DNA of 64,000 nucleotides from Candidatus Cloacimonetes bacterium HGW-Cloacimonetes-2. Lineage in GTDB: Bacteria; Cloacimonadota; Cloacimonadia; Cloacimonadales; Cloacimonadaceae. This document shows positions 44,382-53,550 of this stretch, in pieces; the stretch's first letter is position 1, and each line of letters opens with the position of its first letter. The translations under genes were made by a program, and so were the position numbers. The stretch covers positions 85,688 through 149,687 of the forward strand of contig PHBP01000006.1 of assembly GCA_002842035.1 (NCBI GenBank), written 5' to 3'. The notes beneath the pieces were generated by a model that ran no database searches, was not told where the DNA came from, and saw nothing but the letters and a program-made list of their open reading frames with translations.

Positions 44382-45578
44382 TTAAGCTTCGGTGATCAGA
44401 TCGCAGGTATCGATAGCGATCTGGAGCTCTTCATTGGTGGGAATCACCAGGATAGTGATCGGAGAATAAGGCTGGGAGATGATCCCTGCGTTGGCTCCGA
44501 TACTGCGGTTGAGCTCGCGGTTAATGTGGATACCGATGTTCTCCAGTCGGCTGCAGATACGCTCACGCATCTTAACGCCAAACTGCCCGATCCCACCGGT
44601 AAAGACTATCATATCGACCTTGATCAGATTTGCGACATAAGCACCGATGTAGCGGCGGATCCTGTAGGCATAGGTATCGAGAGCTTCGATGGCATTGCAA
44701 TCGCCTTGCTCGGCTGCTTCCTCCAGATCACGCAGGTCACTGGATATACCAGAAAGACCCAGCAGTCCGCTCTTTTTGTTGAGGATATTGTGCAGTTCGT
44801 GAAAGTCGTAACCGCGCTCTTCCAGATAAAAGATGATGGAGGGATCCAGATCACCGCTGCGAGTGCCCATCATCAGGCCTTCCAGAGGCGTAAAGCCCAT
44901 CGAGGTGTCGATTGACTTACCTCCCTGGATCGCTGTGATTGAGGCACCATTGCCGAGGTGGCAGGTGATCATATTGGTATTCTCTTCGGAGCGCTTGGCT
45001 AGCTCCAGCGCTATCCCGTGGACATAGCGGTGACTGGTGCCGTGGAAGCCGTATCTTCTGATCCGGTATTTCTCGTAAAAGTCCCTGGGAATACCATAGA
45101 GATACGCGCTGGGAGGCAGTGTCTGGTGAAAAGCTGTGTCAAAGACAGCTACTTGCGGTACATCCTTGAAGATAGCAGCAGCCTCGGTAATACCTGTAAG
45201 ATTGGCAGGATTGTGCAGGGGTGCCAGCTCGCAATTGTCTTCAATAGCTGCTTGTACTTCGCTGTCTATGATCACTGATGAGGAATACTGCTCCCCGCCG
45301 TGCACCACTCTGTGCCCAATACCGGTGATCTCGCCGGCATCCTTGAGGATACCTGTCTCCTTGTCCAGGAGAGCAAGCATCATCTGCTCAAAAGCTACTT
45401 TGTGATTGGGAATCTCCAGCTCTTTACAATAGTGGATGTCCTGAAAGTGTTGACAAATCTTGCCTACTTTCTGCCCGATACGTTCCACCAGCCCCTTGCC
45501 CAGACTGATCCTCTCCGGCATCTGATAGAGCTCATACTTGAGTGATGAACTGCCACAGTTTATAACTAATATTTTCAT
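44382..45578 (-). CDS. ackA: Acetate kinase
   Basis: A 398-aa enzyme interconverting acetyl phosphate + ADP and acetate + ATP, giving substrate-level ATP. It starts with MKILVINCGSSSLKYEL (adenosine-binding loop) and contains GHRVVHGGE, VFDTAFHQTLP, RYGFHGTSHRYV, HLGNGASITAI and FTGGIGQFG. Length is normal. No phosphotransacetylase gene is adjacent. It lies 54 bp downstream of the chromate transporter pair on the same strand; a TTGACT is present upstream, but a good -10 is not evident. Confidence 0.96.
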   Translation of the reverse strand: MKILVINCGSSSLKYELYQMPERISLGKGLVERIGQKVGKICQHFQDIHYCKELEIPNHKVAFEQMMLALLDKETGILKDAGEITGIGHRVVHGGEQYSSSVIIDSEVQAAIEDNCELAPLHNPANLTGITEAAAIFKDVPQVAVFDTAFHQTLPPSAYLYGIPRDFYEKYRIRRYGFHGTSHRYVHGIALELAKRSEENTNMITCHLGNGASITAIQGGKSIDTSMGFTPLEGLMMGTRSGDLDPSIIFYLEERGYDFHELHNILNKKSGLLGLSGISSDLRDLEEAAEQGDCNAIEALDTYAYRIRRYIGAYVANLIKVDMIVFTGGIGQFGVKMRERICSRLENIGIHINRELNRSIGANAGIISQPYSPITILVIPTNEELQIAIDTCDLITEA

Positions 45579-45632
45579 TGTTCACTCCCTGAGCACAGCC
45601 AAACGCCTTTGCTCAAATAGTCAAGGGAAATC

Positions 45633-46151
45633 CTAACCCAAAAAGAAGCCCAAGAGCCCTGCTCCGAGCATCACCAATACAGGATTGGGCTTGTAAAACC
45701 AAGCTATCAATAACACTACAACAAAGACCACGATAGAAAAGATATCCGTCAAGGCACCCTGCGCGATCAGAATGGCTGCCGCTGCGACCAGTCCTACTGC
45801 CAGGAGCCTGAGCTCTCTGAAGATTGCCTTGAACCACAGCCTATCCCTAAGGATATTGTAGCTGAGGCTAATTGCCAGCATAATCAGGACAGAAGGCAGA
45901 ATCACACCGATCGTACAGATCAATGAGCCCAGAAAGCCGGCTTCTTTATAACCGATATAAGTCGCCGCATTGATCGCTATTGGCCCAGGCGTCATCTGCG
46001 AGATCGCAACGATATCCTGAAACTCACTCAGAGTAAGCCAACTATGCTTTACCACCACCTCTTGCTGGATCATCGCAAGGATGGCATAACCGCCCCCAAA
46101 GCTGAAGAGACTGATCTTCATAAATGTAAGCAGCATATTCAGATATATCAT
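45633..46151 (-). CDS. chrA: Chromate transporter-family subunit, second half
   Basis: A 172-aa membrane protein with a single CHR domain of about five helices: SFGGGYAILAMIQQEVV, then MTPGPIAINAATYIGYK. It overlaps the preceding CHR gene by 4 bp. Short-chain CHR proteins occur as adjacent pairs that together make a full transporter. Chromate or sulfate export is the family role; the true substrate here is unknown. Confidence 0.88.
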   Translation of the reverse strand: MIYLNMLLTFMKISLFSFGGGYAILAMIQQEVVVKHSWLTLSEFQDIVAISQMTPGPIAINAATYIGYKEAGFLGSLICTIGVILPSVLIMLAISLSYNILRDRLWFKAIFRELRLLAVGLVAAAAILIAQGALTDIFSIVVFVVVLLIAWFYKPNPVLVMLGAGLLGFFLG

Positions 46152-46699
46152 TTCTCAGCTCTCCTGATCGCCCGCTCGCTTTTCAGGCTCTTGATGACTG
46201 CATAAGCTATCATCGCCAGGATCAAATAGACCGGAGAAAGTCCCAGGAATCCTACCAAAACTGCCGTCAATAGCGGAATCCAGATAGTATAGAGATTCAC
46301 ACCCGCTGCCTTGGACATCTGCACCATCGGCACTATGATCAAAGCGACCACCGCAGGCTTCAGCCCGTGAAATATCCTACGGGTAAAATCCAGATTCTCG
46401 ACCTTGCCAAAGAATGCCGCAATCACCAGCATCACCAGAAATGACGGCAATATCGTGCCCAGGAGCGCTATCAACATACCGGAGAGACGATGCAGACGAT
46501 AGCCCAGATAGACGGAGATATTCGCCGCAATCGGCCCCGGAGCACTCTGCGCAGCCGCCAAAGCATCCAGAAAATCATCGTCACTCAGCCACTTCTGCTT
46601 CTGCACCAGATCCCTGCGGATCAGGGGAATCATCGCATAGGCTCCGCCAATCGTAAAAGCTCCAATTTTGAAGAAGATCAGAAACATTCTCAGGAGCAC
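46148..46699 (-). CDS. chrA: Chromate transporter-family subunit, first half
   Basis: A 183-aa CHR-domain membrane protein: KIGAFTIGGAYAMIPLIRRDLV, then SAPGPIAANISVYLGYRLH. It shares the fold of the next gene (45633-46151) and likely pairs with it as the opposite-orientation half. Its start overlaps the end of ispG by 10 bp, so the two are read from one transcript. Confidence 0.88.
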   Translation of the reverse strand: MLLRMFLIFFKIGAFTIGGAYAMIPLIRRDLVQKQKWLSDDDFLDALAAAQSAPGPIAANISVYLGYRLHRLSGMLIALLGTILPSFLVMLVIAAFFGKVENLDFTRRIFHGLKPAVVALIIVPMVQMSKAAGVNLYTIWIPLLTAVLVGFLGLSPVYLILAMIAYAVIKSLKSERAIRRAEK

Positions 46700-47754
46700 G
46701 GCATATCCTTTTCTATCAATCTGATAAGCTCCGTTATAAGCTGTGCTTCCGGCACCTTTTTGACGATCTCGCCCTTCACAAAGAGCAAGCCCTCGCCCTT
46801 GCCCCCGGCTAGCCCGTAATCCGCTTCACGAGCCTCTCCCGGACCATTTACGGCACAGCCCATCACTGCCACGGTAAGCTCCTTGTCGCGATACGCTTCC
46901 AAGGCTTTCTCAACCTGTGTTGCAAGCCCGATCAGATCGATCCTGGTGCGTCCGCAAGTGGGACAGGATATGACGTTTAGACCCTTGCGCAACCCCAGAG
47001 TTTTCAGGATTTCCCGGGCTACTTTTACCTCCAAAGCAGGATCTGCCGAGAGCGAGACGCGGATTGTATCCCCAATCCCCTCTGCCAGTAGCAAACCCAA
47101 GCCAATGGAGCTTTTAACCGTCCCTGGGAGCAGTGTTCCCGCCTCTGTGAGCCCCAGATGCAGCGGATAGTCGCAAGCAGCCGCCAGTTCCCTGTAACTC
47201 TGTAGCATCAAGGCTAGTTGCGATGCCTTGGCTGAGATTTTGATATCGTAAAAAGACAATTCTTCCAGGATTTGTACATGCCTCAAAGCAGCTTCCACCA
47301 TCGCTTTGGGCGATACTCCATAGCGTTCGACCAAGTCTTTGGGAAGAGAGCCGCTATTGACCCCGATGCGTATTGGCACTCTGCGTTCTTTTGCTTGTGC
47401 CACAAGCCTTTCCACTCCGGCACGTTCCCCAATATTTCCCGGATTGATCCTAAGACCGTCGATTCCGCCATCCAGTGCCGCCAAAGCCAGCTTGTAATCG
47501 AAGTGTATATCCGCCACTAGCGGCACTTTACTGAGCTTTTTTAGCTCCGGTATTACCGCCGCATCGTCCATATCCATCACGCTGAAGCGCACAATCTCGC
47601 AGCCGCTTTCCGCCAGGGAGACGAGTTGAGTGCTACTGCGCTGTAGATCAGAGGTTTTGACCGAGAGCATCGATTGGATCGAGACCGGGGCATCTCCCCC
47701 GATCAAGATCGATCCCAGCTTTATCTGTCGTGATTTTCTACGTATAATATTCAT
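46690..47754 (-). CDS. ispG: 4-hydroxy-3-methylbut-2-enyl diphosphate synthase (IspG)
   Basis: A 354-aa iron-sulfur enzyme of the non-mevalonate isoprenoid pathway that reduces MEcPP to HMBPP. The cluster ligands are in VISCPTCGRTRID and VAVMGCAVNGPGEA; GGDAPVSIQSM at the N-terminus and LRINPGNIG are family signatures. The start is set at ATG 47754 (MNIIRRKSRQIKLG), 14 codons into the longest frame, as in other family members. A possible promoter, TTGACA (47790-47785) then TAGCGC (47768-47763), lies only 8 bases before it. Confidence 0.94.
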   Translation of the reverse strand: MNIIRRKSRQIKLGSILIGGDAPVSIQSMLSVKTSDLQRSSTQLVSLAESGCEIVRFSVMDMDDAAVIPELKKLSKVPLVADIHFDYKLALAALDGGIDGLRINPGNIGERAGVERLVAQAKERRVPIRIGVNSGSLPKDLVERYGVSPKAMVEAALRHVQILEELSFYDIKISAKASQLALMLQSYRELAAACDYPLHLGLTEAGTLLPGTVKSSIGLGLLLAEGIGDTIRVSLSADPALEVKVAREILKTLGLRKGLNVISCPTCGRTRIDLIGLATQVEKALEAYRDKELTVAVMGCAVNGPGEAREADYGLAGGKGEGLLFVKGEIVKKVPEAQLITELIRLIEKDMPCS

Positions 47755-47868
47755 AATTCCAAGCGCTACTTGCTTAGCAGTTTCTGTCAATACCAAATTG
47801 TTGAAAAGAGCTTAGATACGGTAGCCCGGCTGTCGTTTAACAGCTATAAGTAGGTGATATGCTGAGAT

Positions 47869-48384
47869 TTACTTATTACGATTGTATTCGATCAAGAGAC
47901 CGACTTGCTGGCGAAACGCCATAATCTCATCCGCCCGATACTTCTTCATCGGATAGATAAACTTGGTGCCACCGGTAAAGATCCCCAGATAGGAACGGTC
48001 TTTTGCCAATAGGACCAGCAGAGCTGTAAACAGCACAGTGATCAAAATCCCAGGAATTGCCGCTTCAGTAGAGTACTCGAGCACAGCAATCGATGGGATC
48101 AAGCCGGCAATCCCCGCCAGTATGATCAGAATCCTGAGCCAGAGAAAGCTTTTGATCTCGTAACTCGTTCCCGTAAGATCGTTTACATTGTAATCTTCAT
48201 CGATGGTCACTTTTCCGCGGCCCAGGATGAAGGTCTTGCCCTTGACGTAGAGACGTTGATTGGTGAGCACCATAACCAGCTTGGTGAGTCCTGCTCCGGA
48301 GAGGAAACTATCAAGGTAAGTCTTTCCCAGAGTGGCAATCATGCTCTCGTTTGCAGCAAAAAAGATGTTGCGTTGTTCAGCCAT
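47869..48384 (-). CDS. Small membrane protein with PH-like regions
   Basis: 171 aa, family not identified with confidence. The first 75 residues (LTNQRLYVKGKTFILGRGKVTIDEDYNVNDLTG) resemble bacterial PH-like beta-strand domains. Two transmembrane helices follow at about 82-102 and 111-127, then a second short PH-like segment (GIFTGGTKFIYPMKKYRADEIMAFRQQV). AAGGAGT precedes the ATG. It probably sits in the inner membrane with both soluble parts cytoplasmic. It ends 115 bp upstream of the ispG start and could be in the same transcript. Confidence 0.78.
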   Translation of the reverse strand: MAEQRNIFFAANESMIATLGKTYLDSFLSGAGLTKLVMVLTNQRLYVKGKTFILGRGKVTIDEDYNVNDLTGTSYEIKSFLWLRILIILAGIAGLIPSIAVLEYSTEAAIPGILITVLFTALLVLLAKDRSYLGIFTGGTKFIYPMKKYRADEIMAFRQQVGLLIEYNRNK

Positions 48385-48550
48385 TTTGACTCCTTTCAGA
48401 TGTGTTTTGCCATTGGAAGAAGGCTTGGGGCTATCGCTATATTTGTCAATCTCTTTTTGGTGGCGTTTGGATTGGTGAATTCGATGCTTGATTTGTGTAT
48501 AGCGAATAATTTGAAGGAGGATTTTAGGAATTAATTAGGATTTCCACGGT

Positions 48551-48778
48551 TTTCTTCCTGCTTGAATCCACTGGAGATCCTCTTGTGATCCCCTAGTGAT
48601 TCCCTTGTGGCGACAAGGGGATCGCCCGAGAAATGCCAGTGATTTGCAAGTGTGTTCAAGGGGGGGGGGCTTAACAAGGAGTATAGGAGAGCGCTTCGCG
48701 CTGTGTTAGAGTGGTGAAGTGGTGGAGTACCAGCGGTCACGCAGGGATTAATCATTAAGGCTGTCTATCCCGTCCATC
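48551..48778 (-). repeat. Modular intergenic repeat, composite copy G
   Basis: Minus-strand order: two 9-bp microsatellite units (48778-48761), GGTACTCCACC replacing the double hairpin, GCGCGAAGCGC, the CTCCTTGTTAAG linker, a run of nine Gs read as Cs, then CCCCTTGTCGCCACAAGGGA and ATCACTAGGGG. The following bases CTGCCCGGCTGTGATG match those after copy E. No gene was found in 48385-48950. Confidence 0.7.
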
Positions 48779-48913
48779 CACCTGCCCGGCTGTGATGACA
48801 GCACCAAGTTCTTACAACCTGATTTCCAAGCGCAAGGCCGTAGTCCCTCCCCTGGCGCAGCTTCACTTCTGAACTCATTCACTCGTTAACTTGTTCACTA
48901 GACAAAAAAGGTA

Positions 48914-48941
48914 TTGACAAGCTCTGCGAGTGCAAGAGATT
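48914..48941 (+). promoter_or_regulatory. Promoter very close to the start of the S9 peptidase gene
   Basis: TTGACA (48914-48919), 16-bp spacer and GAGATT (48936-48941), then 9 bases to the ATG at 48951. The same spacing occurs at 20718-20755. No good Shine-Dalgarno sequence is present, suggesting a leaderless transcript. Confidence 0.55.
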
Positions 48942-48950
48942 GTGGAACTT

Positions 48951-51044
48951 ATGAAGAAGATTTGCTTACTGCTCTTTATCCTGATGCAACTTGGATTGGT
49001 CTTAGATGCGGGCACCCGGGTTCCAATCGCGGAATCGCGTCCTGACACCCTCGAGATTCACAATCATCAATTGATAGATAACTGGAGCTGGCTCCGCGAT
49101 CGTGAAGATCCTGCCCTGCAAGGTGTTCTGCAAAAAGAACAGCAATATGTGGCAGAAGCGATGCGCAATTCACGCAGCCTCTCCCGCAGGCTTTTCAAAG
49201 AGTACAAAGCCAATATTACCAAAAACTTCCGCAGTTATCCTTACCTCCGCGGCAACTACCTGTATTATTGGCGCCAGCCCAATAACAAAGCCTACGCTAT
49301 CAATTGCCGCAAAGCAAACCGTCCCAAAGCCCGCGAAGAGGTGATCCTGGACGAAAATCGCCTGGCAAGGGGTCACGACTACTTTTACCTCGATCAGTAC
49401 GCTATAAGTCCCAATGGCAGATACTTAGCCTACACGACGGATACCGTGGGCGACGAGATTTACCGCCTCTATATCAAGGACTTGGAGAGTGGCAGAACGG
49501 TGGATACGGGAATTACGGAGATCTCCGAATGCATCTGGAGAGCAGATAACGACCAGATTTTCTTTACCAAACAAAACAGCCGTTTGCAGACTGACCAGCT
49601 CTGGCTTTACAGTCGCGAGAGCCGCGAGGAAATCCTTGTCTATAAAGAGCTTGATCCCACTTTTACCCTGGGTTTGCATTACAGCACCGATCGCTCTATG
49701 ATATTCCTGACTGCTTCGAGTAAAAACAGCACCGAAGTGCGCTTTATCAATAGCCGCGGCACCAGCACGGAATGGACTCTGCTTAGTTTTCGCCAGCCCG
49801 GGCACGAGTATTATCCTGATTTCTACGACGGACTCTTTTACATTTTATCAAACAAACAGACCCGCGATGGCAGCATCTTCGTCTGCGCTCCCACAAACCT
49901 GAGTCAAACCGATTGGCGCGTAATCGTACCCGGTGCACCATCCTCGCCGATCACGGACTTTTTAGTCTGCGATTTTGGCTTGGTGGTCAAGACCCGGCAT
50001 CAGGGCTTTGAACGGCTCGAAGTGCACAGCCGCAGACGTCCTGAAATGCTTTATGTACTGCCGGTTCCGGAGATCTCGGATTACTCATTTTGGGTAAACG
50101 AAGACCCCCGTGAAGCTGCTTTCTATTACACCCGTGAGAGTGAGCTCAGCCCTACCAGCATCATCAGGCATACCTTTGCAACTCGCAGCGACAGCGTTCT
50201 TTATGTCTATGCGCCACCCAATGAGTATTATCCGGAGCAATATCGCACCGATCTCAGGATGGTGAGGGCTGCGGATGGCTCGATGATCCCACTGCGCTTG
50301 ATTTACAGGAGGGATCTGGATCTCTCCAGGCCGCATCCTGTAATTCTTTCGGGTTATGGAGCCTATGGCGACAGCGAAGATCCTTACTTTTCCACGAGCA
50401 ATTTCTCTCTCTTAAAAAGAGGTGTGATCCTGGCGACAGCGCATATTAGGGGTGGAGGCGAGCTGGGCAAGTGGTGGTATGATAGCGGCAAACTGCTCAA
50501 CAAGAAGAATAGTTTCTCGGATTTCATCGCCTGTATGGACTATCTGATCGCTGCTAATATGACCAATCCCTCCAAACTGGTGATCTCGGGCGGTAGTGCA
50601 GGCGGGCTATTGATAGGAGCGGTGCTCAATCTGGCTCCCAACAAGATGAAGCTGGTGCTGGCAGATGTGCCTTTTGTGGATCCGATCAACACAATGCTCG
50701 ATCCTGATCTACCGCTCACAACCCAGGAATACGAGGAATGGGGTAATCCGAATCAGCGTGAAGTGTTTGAATATATGCTATCTTACAGCCCTTATGACAA
50801 TGTTCAGAGGGCAAATTACCCCGAGATCCTGATCACAGCAGGCTGGTACGATGCCCGCGTGGGCTATTGGGAAGGCTTGAAATGGGCACAGAAGCTGCGC
50901 CAAAACAATACCGGAAGCTCCCGCATCCTGTACCGTTTGATGGATGAGGAAGGTCACGGAGGCAGCGGTAACCGCTTTGACAGCTTGCGTTACCAGGCAG
51001 ACACGATGGGCTATGTGCTCAAGGTGCTTGGCTTTAGGAAGTAA
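48951..51044 (+). CDS. Exported prolyl oligopeptidase-family (S9A) peptidase
   Basis: 697 aa from ATG 48951. An in-frame GTG at 48930 would place the start inside the promoter and before the signal peptide. Residues 1-20 (KKICLLLFILMQLGLVLDA) are a signal peptide. An N-terminal seven-bladed propeller (about 60-410) gates a C-terminal alpha/beta-hydrolase domain. Ser549 is in SGGSAGGLL, Asp is in AGWYDARVGYWEG and His in DEEGHGGSGNRF. ILSGYGAYGDSEDPYFS is the conserved start of the hydrolase domain. Most similar in pattern to oligopeptidase B or prolyl oligopeptidase; substrate specificity is not resolved. It likely finishes peptides made by secreted proteases. Confidence 0.94.
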   Translation: MKKICLLLFILMQLGLVLDAGTRVPIAESRPDTLEIHNHQLIDNWSWLRDREDPALQGVLQKEQQYVAEAMRNSRSLSRRLFKEYKANITKNFRSYPYLRGNYLYYWRQPNNKAYAINCRKANRPKAREEVILDENRLARGHDYFYLDQYAISPNGRYLAYTTDTVGDEIYRLYIKDLESGRTVDTGITEISECIWRADNDQIFFTKQNSRLQTDQLWLYSRESREEILVYKELDPTFTLGLHYSTDRSMIFLTASSKNSTEVRFINSRGTSTEWTLLSFRQPGHEYYPDFYDGLFYILSNKQTRDGSIFVCAPTNLSQTDWRVIVPGAPSSPITDFLVCDFGLVVKTRHQGFERLEVHSRRRPEMLYVLPVPEISDYSFWVNEDPREAAFYYTRESELSPTSIIRHTFATRSDSVLYVYAPPNEYYPEQYRTDLRMVRAADGSMIPLRLIYRRDLDLSRPHPVILSGYGAYGDSEDPYFSTSNFSLLKRGVILATAHIRGGGELGKWWYDSGKLLNKKNSFSDFIACMDYLIAANMTNPSKLVISGGSAGGLLIGAVLNLAPNKMKLVLADVPFVDPINTMLDPDLPLTTQEYEEWGNPNQREVFEYMLSYSPYDNVQRANYPEILITAGWYDARVGYWEGLKWAQKLRQNNTGSSRILYRLMDEEGHGGSGNRFDSLRYQADTMGYVLKVLGFRK

Positions 51045-51047
51045 GTA

Positions 51048-51995
51048 TTGGCGTCAGGAATCCTGATCTATCCTCTCTTCTTCCCGCAGGCGGCTTGCCC
51101 TGGGACTTGTATCTACTGCGATCAGGCGGCTATCAGCGGAGTAAGTGATACCACAGATCCGGCTCAGATGGCGATCGATGTAAGGGACTTTGTCCAGAGA
51201 AACCCGGGGCGCGAAAAGCAGATAGCCTTTTATGGCGGCTCCTTTACAGGGCTGCCTTTGATCTATCGCAAACAACTGATGGAGTATATCTTGCCCTGCC
51301 TGGATAAAGATAGCAGTATCCGTATCTCCACGCATCCGCTGATGATCGATGAAGATATCCTTGCCTGGGCTAAAGATAACAAGATCAGGACGATAGAGCT
51401 GGGCGTTCAGGATTTTGCAGATGATGTATTGGCAAAGTCCGGGCGTGGATACAGCGGTGCACTGGCAATTGAGGCTTGCGAACTGATCAAGGCAAAGGGG
51501 CTGGAGCTGGGTGTACAATTGATGCCTGGACTGCCGGGCTCTTCAAATCAGAGCATCGGCCTTAATATGCAGCGCCTCAGAGAGATAAGACCAAAGTATC
51601 TAAGGATTTATCCCTTGATAGTGATAGCCGGTACACCTCTGGAAGAGCTCTATCGGACAGGGGAATATAAAGCGCTATCGCTGGATCAGGCAATCGGCAT
51701 TTGCGTGGATTATCTTGATCTGGCAGAACAACTTGGCATCACAGTCATCAAGATCGGACTGCCTTCCAATCTGGCTGTGGATAAGGTAATCTCAGGGCCG
51801 TATCATCCTGCCTTTGGGGAATTTGTAATGGCTGAGCGCTTGATCCGCAGAATTGTGCTTGATTACGTGCCGGATTCGGCTATTATATTGAATGAGAGGC
51901 AGCGCTCTCTGTTGTGTGGGCATCAGTGCCGCTTTTTGAGAATCCTTGAGGACAGGCTCAATTCTTGCACATTGGATATCAGGTATGTGAAATGA
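51048..51995 (+). CDS. Elp3-like radical SAM protein
   Basis: A 315-aa iron-sulfur protein with the Elp3/MiaB-type motif CPGTCIYCDQ near residues 17-26, preceded by IYPLFFPQAA, and IAFYGGSFTGLPLIYRKQLM just after. LRIYPLIVIAGTPLEELYRTGEYKAL is the HemN/Elp3-type segment. The acetyltransferase half of true Elp3 is absent, so tRNA wobble modification is not assured. The start is a TTG at 51048, three bases after the S9 peptidase stop, with AGGAAG upstream, so it is probably translationally coupled. Confidence 0.85.
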   Translation: MASGILIYPLFFPQAACPGTCIYCDQAAISGVSDTTDPAQMAIDVRDFVQRNPGREKQIAFYGGSFTGLPLIYRKQLMEYILPCLDKDSSIRISTHPLMIDEDILAWAKDNKIRTIELGVQDFADDVLAKSGRGYSGALAIEACELIKAKGLELGVQLMPGLPGSSNQSIGLNMQRLREIRPKYLRIYPLIVIAGTPLEELYRTGEYKALSLDQAIGICVDYLDLAEQLGITVIKIGLPSNLAVDKVISGPYHPAFGEFVMAERLIRRIVLDYVPDSAIILNERQRSLLCGHQCRFLRILEDRLNSCTLDIRYVK

Positions 51996-52038
51996 GTTTA
52001 ATCACCCTGCGCGGTGTATTCATAATAAGGAAGTGTTT

Positions 52039-53550
52039 ATGAAGAAATACCTTGCCTTGCTATTGGTTTTATTGCTGTTTGTGGCAGCTTGCGAGATTGA
52101 AAAGCCGCATCTGCCATCCTGGGATATCGATTTAAATGTCCCATTGATCAATGAGAAGTATCTCTTATCAGACCTCGTGGACAACGAGAACATCTTTATT
52201 GGAGAGGATAACGTCCTTTATCTGGAGAATTCCGGAGATCTCTCTACTCCAATCTTTGGAGATGTGAGTTTCTCTATTCCGCTGGATACCGGAGAAGTTC
52301 CGCTCCTGGCAGGTCCGCCTCTGGGAGGAAGCTTTGATCCACAGGATCAGGCCAATGGCTATCTGATTTCTTATGGAAAAGTCGCCACTGGTATGATCAA
52401 AGCCAGATTTACCAATGTATCCGCAGGTGTGCAATCGATCAGCATTACCTTCAATGGACTGGCAAATGCAGGCGGTAATCCCCTGCAAATAAACTACTCG
52501 GGAAATAATGGCTGGAATTCCACTAACCTCTCAGGTTATCATATGGGAACATTCAATAGCGGACAGATATTGAATGAGATAGACTATACGATTACTGTGG
52601 CATCTTCTTATCCTGCAGGAACTCACGTGGCAGATGTCGAGATCAAGATAGAGGATCCTGTCACGTTTAATCTCTTTCAGGGCAAGCTGGATAATTACCT
52701 GCTGCCTTCCGATGGTGATGTCCAGACCATTGATATCAGCTATCCTTATGGTATCGAAGATGCGATCGAGCTCCAGCAAGCCAGATTGGTGCTAAATATC
52801 TCCAATCCGATTGGCTTTTCCTGTGAGTTTACAGGCAATCTCTTTGCTATCAACGAAACGACCGGCGATAGCGTCTCTCTCCCAATCAAAGACGATGACA
52901 ATAACAACTTTGTGATAGAAGCAGGCGTCGGTGGAGTACCCACAATCTCCGAACTGGTGATCTCAAATGGGATCAGTGCTCTCTTGCAGATTATGCCGCA
53001 TAGGATAGAGGTTCGCAATGGTGCCTTCAAGATACTGCCCTCCACCACGGTCGGAACCGTCCGAAACTACGATCAGATCACAGGCACATATACCATTACT
53101 GCTCCATTTGACTTCATCCTGAATCCTCACGAATTCACTCTGGACGAGCCTATCGAGCTAGAGATGTCCGAGGACAACAGGGAACGCATCGAGAAGTATG
53201 CCATCTCTGCCGGGCTCAGGATGCAAGTCCGCAATATGCTGCCTATTGGTGCCACTGCCAAGCTGTATATCGGCACGACAACCGCCATTGACCCTGCGGA
53301 CAGCACCACTTACGAACTTACCAGAGAGCTTACGATCAGGCCTGTCTCTGTCAATTCAGGCTATCAGGAACTGGAATTCCAGATCAGTCCGGAGGAGATG
53401 GAAATCTTTACCAATCCTATGATCTATATGCAGATGGCTTTCAGCTTTGAATCAAACGGGATGCCGGTGCTGATTACAGCGGCTCCTTCTGACTATGTGC
53501 AGATCAGAGGGATGCTGAATGCACGGGTGCACATTGAGGAGGATATATGA
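52039..53550 (+). CDS. Large predicted outer-membrane lipoprotein
   Basis: A 503-aa protein. MKKYLALLLVLLLFVAAC is a lipoprotein signal with the acylated cysteine at 18. The mature part is beta-rich and begins EIEKPHLPSWDIDLNVPLINEKY; this 'P.W.....P' beginning is common in lipoproteins of Bacteroidetes-like groups. No enzymatic motif is seen. ATG 52039 is chosen over GTG 52033 because AAGGAAG is spaced for it. It overlaps the next gene by 4 bp, which suggests a lipoprotein/barrel pair. Confidence 0.85.
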   Translation: MKKYLALLLVLLLFVAACEIEKPHLPSWDIDLNVPLINEKYLLSDLVDNENIFIGEDNVLYLENSGDLSTPIFGDVSFSIPLDTGEVPLLAGPPLGGSFDPQDQANGYLISYGKVATGMIKARFTNVSAGVQSISITFNGLANAGGNPLQINYSGNNGWNSTNLSGYHMGTFNSGQILNEIDYTITVASSYPAGTHVADVEIKIEDPVTFNLFQGKLDNYLLPSDGDVQTIDISYPYGIEDAIELQQARLVLNISNPIGFSCEFTGNLFAINETTGDSVSLPIKDDDNNNFVIEAGVGGVPTISELVISNGISALLQIMPHRIEVRNGAFKILPSTTVGTVRNYDQITGTYTITAPFDFILNPHEFTLDEPIELEMSEDNRERIEKYAISAGLRMQVRNMLPIGATAKLYIGTTTAIDPADSTTYELTRELTIRPVSVNSGYQELEFQISPEEMEIFTNPMIYMQMAFSFESNGMPVLITAAPSDYVQIRGMLNARVHIEEDI